Shown: piece after piece, positions 56,801-64,000 of the stretch | Numbering within the stretch: the first letter of the stretch is position 1 | Layout: the number at the start of each line of letters is the position of its first letter | DNA from: Onchidella celtica | Taxonomy: Eukaryota > Mollusca > Gastropoda > Systellommatophora > Onchidiidae | Assembly: GCA_963931925.1 (NCBI GenBank) | Contig: OZ007571.1 | Location: 11,452,160-11,516,159, forward strand | Direction of reading: 5' to 3' | Length of the DNA stretch: 64,000 nt | Notes under the pieces: generated by a model | Seen by the model: only the letters and a program-made list of their open reading frames with translations | The model's database searches: none | What the model was told of the DNA's origin: nothing | Made by a program: the position numbers and the translations under genes

Positions 56801-59800
56801 ATTACTGTTATCTGCATGTCCACTGTAAGTATCTTTCCCGAAGAATGTGTTGTCTTTCCAAACAGAGTTTTGCAAGACCAGCTGGTCAAATCCTGACTCA
56901 ATTACCATTACCAACAACCATCATAGACTTTTGGCGCTTGGTTATTCAGTACAAGGTCTCACTGGTAGTGGCATTTGAGCTGGACTGTATGACTTCAGAT
57001 TCTGTAAGTTGTCTCTGAATATTTCATGTATTCATTGAATTGGTGGGCTTGACAGGATGGCCTGTCACTGATTTTATACACTCTGTTTAAACAGGTCAGT
57101 ATAGATAATAAATCACCGACTGTTTCTTGAGAAATGCTCTAGACATTGTCGATACGTTTTCCGGGCGTTTGTTTTGCCTCTTTCACTTCACTGGGTTTTT
57201 TTTTTCTTCATCTCAAAGAGCTGGTGGAGGTAAAGTTTACATTTCAAAATCTATAGTAAAAAAAAAAGAGGCGCACCACAGTGAGTTGTAATGAATAAAA
57301 AAAAAAGAAATCCAAGAGCCATCTGAAACATAGTAACATGCGTTTGTTTCCTATGATGAACATTTTGTCTTTACACATACACTTTTAGCATTTCAGGCCT
57401 GTGGCTTAATGAACACTAATGTGCACTCATTGCTTATTCCTACTTTCAAAAAATGAGTGCGCCTCTTATGATTAGCATTATGATACAGCACATGATAAAA
57501 ATCTCTTCTAGTTAGTAGTGTGAAAATCCAGTAAAATGTTTTGATCAATTAATTATTATTAACAAGAGTAATTAGGCAAAGAAAATTACAACAACAACAA
57601 AAAATAATAATTTCAGTTACTGTAAACAATATCTTTACACCTATTTAATCTCTTCTTTAGGACTTCCTTGGACACTTCTGAAGGAAATAATATTTTTAAG
57701 TGCGAAATATGACCTTCACACATCATTTTATATCACTATTATTATTGTTCTTATTATTATCATTTGGCTCTAATCATCAGACAATTGGTACCTATTTACC
57801 ACCCAGTGAAAGGGAACCAGTTAGCTTTGGATCGTTCATTATTCAGACCGGACCTACCACCTCTACAAATCTATGGGATGAGCAACAGCTGGTCATTACT
57901 GCTGGTAAAAGAAAGAAAAAAGCACTGGCTCTAACAAGTTTGTCTGTAAGTGAATTGCTACCTTACTCTGAATAAGAACGGTGATATGAAACAGTGGCGT
58001 AGTGTGGGTTGGCCAGCGCCCGGGGCAAGGCAACTATATTGCCCCTTCGCCCCAGGCCCGTTACCACGTGACCACGTTCATTTGCTCTGCCATATTGAAA
58101 AAGTATGTAGAATATTCGAACATTGGGACATTTTCTGCGTATGTGTGTGTATGTTGGTGGGGTGGGAATTTTTTATTTATTATTACCTGTTTTGTCAAAT
58201 GTTGCGCTCGAGGCAACCACAGTCCACAATATGCCATTGCCAGGAAAGTCTGTACAATTTAATCAGAATGTGTTACCATTTTAACACTTCAATGTAAAAT
58301 ACAATGTAGAAAGAAATTTCTTTTCATCTTTTTTTTTTTTTTTTTGTATCTGTGAATACACTGGCCATTCCTTTCTTTAAATTGCAGTTTTAAAAAAAGG
58401 AAGAGAGCACACTGAGAATACCTTCTTGAATTTTGTCGCTGTGCAAGAAATACGTACATTGTAATATCACAATATAATTTATTCAACACTCAGATGGACA
58501 CTCAGAAGACTTGCATGATACACGTGATGACTCTTTATGCTACCATTATTGTTCATGACTTAAGCTTTGCTACAGATTGAGAGTCCTTTCTTTTTTCTTT
58601 TTTAGTTTACTTGTTATTCATCAATGAATTAGTGAAAAGTCACCAAAATAAAGTAAAAAAAGGATGGATGTAATTTATGCAAACTGCCCATCTCCGATAG
58701 TTCGCAATTTTGTTTTCAGTGGAAACAGAAAGAGAACTTCACTCTTCAGCCGTTGTAAAAATATCTTAATCATAGAATGTTTAGGAATACGAAAATACAG
58801 GTACATGTATATAAAATATTTGTGATCAAGCTGTTCATCTCAGTTTCTTCTCCCGTCGGTAAAGTTGGCCTTTCCAGGTTTGAGCAGTCTGTGACCAAAA
58901 CCGTAGATATGTTGCAGCTATCAGCCACATAACAGGTGGTTTTGGGTAGGACATTACGTCTGACTTTCAGTTTCATTGCAGAAAACAGAGGAGTTGAAGG
59001 TGACCCACATCAAATGTAAAAGCACTAACTTTGACCCAGAAGCCTGGCTAAATGTCTTGAGAATCATTAGGTCACTGAGACCTTCCATGGATAAAAAAAC
59101 TTTATTCACGTGCCGGTGGGTGCCGATTGTTTAAAATATTTTTATGATTTTTTCAATTTTGTATGTGCATTATCTAGCTTTACTATGTGAAAAATACAGC
59201 CTAAATCAGCCAATGTGATTTTCTTTTTTTAAAACATAATTAACTTTCACTTGATAAGTTGTGATCAAGCTTCCACTTGATAAGATATCCAGTAAGTCTT
59301 GATTTTTCAGATGTGATAAATTATCTTGAGTTATCAAACGTCCTAAATTCCTACAAAACTAATATTTAGTATATCAGACTGTGTGTCTGCTTTAGATTGT
59401 GAGCAGAGATGTTCCAGTGACTTGGAAAGGTGTAAAGTAGTTGTCGTTTTGGTAAATGGCCTAATTTTGTTGATTTGCCAGGAATGGTGCTGACTACAGT
59501 GGTCTGGCCTGTGTGTTGTCTCTGCTACTGGACAGACTGGACAATGACCATTGTTTGACAGTGCCTCTTGTGGTTGGAACTTTGAAGGCCATCCGTCCTC
59601 AAGTCATTCCAACTTTGGTAAGTACAAAGACCATTTCAGCACCATGTCACTCAAACTGGTGCAGAGTTTTTGTGGTTATGGATTAATTTCACACATTTTA
59701 ACGTACAATGTGGCATGTAAAATAAATGAAAATTACAGTCAGACAGCATCTGTAGTGTACCGTGTACATACAACCATGTACTTCTTCACTTGAAGAACCC

Positions 59801-60270
59801 GGCGGCCTAATGTGCATCGACTCTAACTAAGCAGCGATTCTGTAAATTCATTCAGCTACAGAGCTTTGGTCTGACAGATTTACTAGACAGAATACACACT
59901 ATAGCCACATGAACTTTCTGTTGTCTTGATGGAGGGGAAACAAAATGCGAGCGGGCACTTGGTGCAGATTTTTTTTTTTTTTAAAGTATTTTTTTTTAAA
60001 GCCTGAATTGTTCATATTAGCTGCCACGTCCAGGCAAATGTACTTTTTGTATGCATTTCTTGTCTGCATAGAGGCAAGCAAGTACATGGCATTCCCTAGT
60101 ACTTCATAAGGAAATAATAGAATTGTTTATGAGTGTATGTCTGTGTCCACCACTAACAGGAACAGTACAAGCTATTGTATGAAACACTCAAGTGCTACAC
60201 GGAGTCTGCCGGCGTCTACTCCAATGTAGGTGACGTCAGATCAAAGCCTTCTCGCCAGACCAGAATTTGA
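38806..60270 (+). CDS. Receptor-type protein tyrosine phosphatase with lectin-like ectodomain (gene 2)
   Basis: A complete 25-exon model: 38806-38881, 39427-39570, 40082-40258, 40674-40871, 41316-41537, 43583-43819, 44715-44852, 45444-45540, 46846-46955, 47171-47334, 48095-48185, 48343-48419, 48904-48940, 49900-49997, 50674-50793, 51368-51513, 52244-52379, 53281-53427, 54296-54431, 56181-56254, 56866-57003, 57781-57945, 58982-59115, 59482-59617, 60160-60270. It totals 3309 nt (1102 residues) with every phase consistent. Order: signal peptide (1 to about 23), EGF-like (27-73), two fucolectin/galactose-binding-like domains (74-198, 199-351), EGF-like (352-397), transmembrane helix (about 408-429), D1 (about 522-805; WPD 678-680, Cys710), linker, D2 (about 840-1066; Cys1020). 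A surface receptor that binds ligand, perhaps sugar, outside and dephosphorylates tyrosines inside is inferred. The start is the ATG that opens the signal peptide. Confidence 0.93.
39093..39201. repeat. GTGA/GTCA tetranucleotide array
   Basis: Short runs of GAGT/GTCA tetranucleotides in intron 1 of gene 2, preceded (38930-39092) by a looser GTGAATGA-rich tract. It is a simple repeat. Confidence 0.9.
42640..43035. repeat. Degenerate minisatellite of about 31-33 bp
   Basis: About twelve imperfect copies of a unit like AGGTGGACAGGGGGATAATA followed by GAACAAGATTA lie in gene 2 intron 5, between exons 41316-41537 and 43583-43819. The copies differ by substitutions and indels, so the array is old. 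No coding role is seen. Confidence 0.88.
43820..44030. repeat. Degenerate donor-like tandem repeats after exon 6
   Basis: Directly after exon 6 of gene 2, whose donor is GGTAAGTC, short phrases such as GGTAAGTC, GCGTAAGTCC, TTGTAAGTCA, TATAAGTTC and GGTAAGTCC recur with intervening CTTGTAA/AGTG segments at about 25-50 base spacing. The repetition is loose. Confidence 0.5.
45161..45183. repeat. (TG)n microsatellite
   Basis: A short TG dinucleotide run in the intron before the gene 2 transmembrane exon. Confidence 0.85.
45444..45540 (+). other. Transmembrane exon of gene 2
   Basis: It encodes DSGKDEWMSS followed by a glycine-rich hydrophobic helix (LSGGIIGAALLILVGLGCLI) and Trp-Arg. The next exon (46846-46955) starts with basic WRKVKSKR, giving the positive-inside side. 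It is equivalent to exon 1967-2066 of gene 1. Confidence 0.9.
47682..47752. repeat. CT/CTGT-rich simple repeat
   Basis: A tract of TCTC and TGTC units in the intron between exons 47171-47334 and 48095-48185 of gene 2. Confidence 0.85.
48095..53427 (+). other. Gene 2 D1 phosphatase domain (catalytic)
   Basis: The motifs are NKTKNRYKNICTYDHSRVHL, GDYINASYIEGY, FIASQGPN, the KPDKVVMLTNLVEEGK block, YWP, FTSWPDKDVPDSPWPLV (Asp680), VHCSAGIGRTGTF (Cys710, Arg716; split by the intron at 51514-52243) and QTLEQYIF. All catalytic elements of a class I cysteine phosphatase are present, so activity is expected. Confidence 0.92.
49180..49332. repeat. 22-bp minisatellite with acceptor-like motif
   Basis: About seven copies of a 22-base unit like AATCTCTCACAGTCCCCGTT plus AC lie in the gene 2 intron between exons 48904-48940 and 49900-49997. 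Each copy carries TCTCTCACAG, which resembles a 3' splice acceptor. The array ends about 570 bases upstream of the true acceptor. Confidence 0.9.
54757..55402 (-). mobile_element. tRNA-derived SINE, copy 3
   Basis: Third copy of the family at 13741-14397, in the same orientation, in the gene 2 intron between exons 54296-54431 and 56181-56254. The tRNA-like head is at about 55325-55402, the poly-G tract at 55079-55097 and the (AAT)n tail side at 54757-54774. Within the CT-rich portion this copy is shorter than copy 2. Confidence 0.88.
56181..60270 (+). other. Gene 2 D2 domain (degenerate) and tail
   Basis: DYINAVLVP, DFWRLVIQYKVSLVVAF and the loop TCRNGADYSG mark a PTP-fold second domain. Cys1020 is kept, but the invariant arginine position is Tyr1026 and no WPD motif precedes it. 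The tail is short and basic (SKPSRQTRI) and contains VYSNV (Tyr1086). It is probably a regulatory, non-catalytic domain by analogy with other RPTP D2 domains. Confidence 0.88.
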
Positions 60271-63200
60271 TGTCAGTCCTGTGTGAGGAAGTCATGAGAC
60301 TTCTGGCGGAGGCAGCAAATGGTGACGAGTCAGAAGAGTAACAAAAACACCAGCCATACTTTATGATAGATTAGCTTCTATGACAGTGCAACGCAGATGG
60401 AAACAAATCAAATCCATGTTACTGCCCCCAATTGTAATATTTGTTGTCTTGTCTTGACACCAAAAAGTGTGATTGACCTCAATAATAGATACGCAATGTA
60501 ATGTAGTCTACAGATGAAACATAGCCTATTGAGTGCTCTTTAACACAAGGGTAATACATGTAGTTAGAATATGAAGAAACTGTTAAAATGGTCCATTGAC
60601 ACATTGTTCAGATTCTATAATCACTTATTGACCTGTTTCCTTGGATTGATGCAATAATATACATGTAGGTCTACAGGATGGAAACTAATTTAATCAGAAT
60701 GACACCTGAGAAAGGTTAAACAGGCCAATGCAGCTTTGACATGATCATACAATAGGGAGTAGTAAACATGTGAATGGTTTGCACATGAAGATCTGCTTTT
60801 GTCTAGGGGAAGTGTCTCTTACCCATTTTTTAAATAATTTTCTATTTTTTCAGTTGTTTTAAGTTTCAGACTCTGCTCATATCAGCTTCAGATTAAATAC
60901 AGTTAGCTGCCCTTATGTAGCTTTACCAGAAACAACAATAACAACATAAAAAAAAACCAAACAACAACGATGGACTAAGTAGACGATGGGCACAGATATT
61001 GTTAGAGAGGAAGGGAGGGTAAGGGTTTCAAATATAACAAGTAGAATTAGCAATTCAAAGAGTGTCTGTGGATAATAGTAATAATACATGTACAGCTCTT
61101 TGGATTTATTTAATGCAGAACTACTACATGTATAATGCAGTCTTAACTCTCTTTCATGTAATGTTACAACTGTATGGATTAGCAGGTTACTGGTATAATT
61201 TTTTTTTTTGGTAAAAATTTTCAAATTTTTAATAACTAATATGATTATTTCTTGAATTACGTACACGTATGCCTCTCCTCATCTACGTCAGAATAATAAA
61301 TGTTCCAGTTCTCCATTTCCGTAACAATGATGCAAATTTTTCAGCTGTGCCAGTATTAGCTAATTATTATTTCACTGCTTACATTTTTCAAAAGCTTTTT
61401 TTAAATTTTTCAAGCAATATTTTGACAGGTTATTTATTTCTTTTTAATATGACTTACAATCCTACATGAGATTACTTAAATGGCATGAACATTTTTGTGG
61501 CAATGACTTTGTATGATGTAAATTTGTGTAAATTTCACGCTCATACGATTGAATTATTACACAACTTACAAAACTTTCTGAACTACCCTTGTAGTGCCAT
61601 TTAACTGTAAAGATTCCTAAGAAAATGTGCTTCACCGGTCTTTCCTACAGGCAGATAGAGTGGCAGACAAATTAATGACACTGTGAGAGGGATATATAGA
61701 CTGACAGACAGACAGGTGGATAGCCACACAGACAGATGGATGAACAAACTGACAGACCAGTGACAGACATATGTGCATGGCCGACAGACGGATGAACAGA
61801 CCAGCAGACACACAAATCAGTAACAAACAGATCAATGACAAACACACAGACAGAGAGACAGACATAGGTTACACAATAGTCTTCTTCAACCAGTCCACTA
61901 CATGTATAATTATTACATTCCACTTCCTGGTTGGATGGCAAAGCTGCCTCACATGTAAGTAAGTACAGTGCAAGTGCATACACAATTATTGAAAGTTACA
62001 CCACTTATGATAGTGTATTTTTGGGGAGAGGGACGAGAAAGAGTAATGAGATAACTGAAAGTATATGCTACACACACTGGTACTATACCATTTTTTTTTT
62101 TTTTTGTTTAGAAAAATGACAACTACATATATTCTTTGATAAAACTGATCGTTATATCTGTGGACTGATGTTTGGTGGACTTTGAAAGAGCTCTGATAGA
62201 TAGACCTTAACAATTATGATCCATGCAACCTGCATGATATTAAGAAAAAACCTTAGCAGTTAGTGGCCAATTCAATATTGCTCTGTTGTAATTAATGACA
62301 TGTACAATGTAACCCATGTTGGTTGCACGTCATTCTACAGAATATTTTGTTCTCCAAACTCAGAAGAGGGGAGTGGGAAACTAAGACCAAGATTACCTGA
62401 TCTAAATCACCAGGAAATTAACACAGCTATTCGGAGAAACTGCATGGACAATAGTAAACTTACCTGTATCAGTTATTAAGAATCCAGACTACACAGGTTA
62501 AGTTTTCCGTTTGCATGTAATAATTTAAATTATATGAAAATAAAAATAAAAAAGAATAATATGAATAAGTATTGGTTATACAGCAAATAGTAGAATTTCG
62601 GTATTGCCATTTCACCCTCAGATAGTATATATTTATATTAATCTCATTCCTTTCCACTCTTATATCAGTTCAGTAGGATACATTAAGTATATTATTTGCT
62701 TGACGACCAATGCCATCAGCCCACAGATGCTTTATTCACTCTCTCTCTAAATTTTATTTTGATTATTGTTTTGATTTTATTCTATGACATCACCTATGAT
62801 CACATTTTTGTTTTAATAAACACATGAAAGATAACACCATGAGTGCGATGCTCATAGTCTGAATTTCCCTGTCAGAGATCCTATTCTGCCATGTGTATTC
62901 TGTCCTACTGGGTGGTTGTTTGGAGCTTCCTGTAGCGTCTCTTTCGGACCTATCATTCTGTTACATTCTGTCTGTCGTCTTGCTTCTTCCTGGCACAATA
63001 TGGTCTTTATCATGTTAACCTGCTATCTCAAACTCAAACTGTCCCAATGTTTGGCTGTTACCTGTATGCTGTAAGCTGATTGGATAGAATTCTTTGTATA
63101 TGACTATGAGTATTAAATTCTCAAATGTCCACTTTTTCATAGTTGAAAGATTTTACCTTATGTCCAGTGACCTAATTCCAGAATTTCATATAATTTCACG

Positions 63201-64000
63201 AAAACAATTTCCACATTCATCTGACTATTTTAAATCCATTTTGCAGTTTCAGAATTTTTTTCATAATTTTTTGCCAAGGCAAACATGTCTAAACATGGAG
63301 GGTCAAACATCATGAGTGCTTTAGATATACAGTCAGTGGAAAAGAAGGACTCAATTGCTCATTTTAGATAAAGGAAAAACATAACAAAGCACATGAACTG
63401 ACAGGGTGCCACGCCATATGATACGAGCTGACACTCCACCAACATGAAGGAAACTCTAGTTCTCACTCTCTCTCTCTATCTCTCCAATGAAGGCAGAGAG
63501 TTAACTTTATTTACAAATACTGCTTGCTGAAGTACATGTACATGCACACATGAAGGAGCATGTCCACAAATGTACTAGTTTTATACTTTAATTCTGACAT
63601 CATCGTAACAGAATGTGTAATGTGACAGAATTGGATCTTCATTATAAACAAAATGATAAAAATAACAACAACCCATGAAAAAAAACATCAGAAGAAAAGT
63701 AAAATATTATCATGCTGAACACACACTGTGTGTTTGTACGTTCATCTCCACAGAATATGAGAGCAGGTATTCATGTCTCCTATCGGGCCATCAGATACTG
63801 TGAAACTTCTAATAAAAATTATTTCTGTCCGTAATTTCAGCTGTTCAGCTTGAACCCTGACCTTCCATGACATAAACTATGTCAGCATAAAAAAGTGCAA
63901 TTTCTCTATTCTTCAAGAACATGTCACCTTTACGAAAATCTTCCCCCATCATTCTTCATGAACATAGTTTCTTGGCAGTCAAACTTCTAATCATAATATG
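60271..64000. other. 3' flank of gene 2, no supported gene
   Basis: It contains the probable 3' UTR of gene 2. An AATAAA lies at 61295-61300, about 1 kb after the stop, and could serve for polyadenylation. A GACA-rich degenerate simple repeat occupies about 61690-61865. No exon with convincing splice sites, RNA gene or mobile element was recognised up to the window end. Confidence 0.5.
61690..61865. repeat. Degenerate (GACA)n tract
   Basis: Scattered CAGACAGA units, which read as Ser-Val-Cys-Leu repeats on the minus strand. It is a simple repeat; the minus-strand open frames over it are artefacts. Confidence 0.8.

Overview
The window is animal nuclear DNA: many small exons with GT/AG introns, dense microsatellites, SINEs, a Helitron array and an LTR retrotransposon. 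The ectodomain style of the main gene (cysteine-rich EGF-like repeats of the C-x3-GWFG type next to fucolectin-type lectin domains, in front of a tyrosine phosphatase) suggests a mollusc, most likely a gastropod. That assignment is an inference; no ribosomal or mitochondrial marker is present.

Two genes, both on the + strand, dominate. Gene 1 (1967-22095) is the 3' part of a receptor-type protein tyrosine phosphatase (RPTP): 18 exons from the transmembrane exon to the stop codon. Its ectodomain must lie left of the window. Gene 2 (38806-60270) is a complete RPTP in 25 exons (1102 residues): signal peptide, EGF-like module, two fucolectin/galactose-binding-like domains, a further EGF-like module, one transmembrane helix, a catalytic D1 phosphatase domain and a degenerate D2. 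Exons 8-25 of gene 2 correspond one to one, in order, phase and nearly in length, with the 18 exons of gene 1, so the two are tandem duplicates. Both D1 domains keep the WPD loop and the HCSAG-x-GRTG loop. Both D2 domains keep the cysteine but replace the invariant arginine with tyrosine. Both proteins carry Tyr-x-Asn motifs in the D1-D2 linker and at the C-terminal tail.

The 16.7 kb between the genes is filled with repeats. A ~6.6 kb LTR retrotransposon (24161-30749, minus strand) has a single intact 1502-codon gag-pol frame, a tRNA-Pro-type primer binding site, and an unusual domain order: integrase before reverse transcriptase/RNase H, as in Gmr1-type Ty3/gypsy elements. It sits among inverted copies of a TIR-like repeat. 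Further right are a SINE and a ~510 bp GATA array.

The introns hold a four-unit head-to-tail Helitron array (5090-7439), two more copies of the same SINE, two arms of a large inverted repeat (1-760 and 11295-11996), and several minisatellites, some of which repeat splice-site-like sequence. The last 3.7 kb (after 60270) shows no gene.
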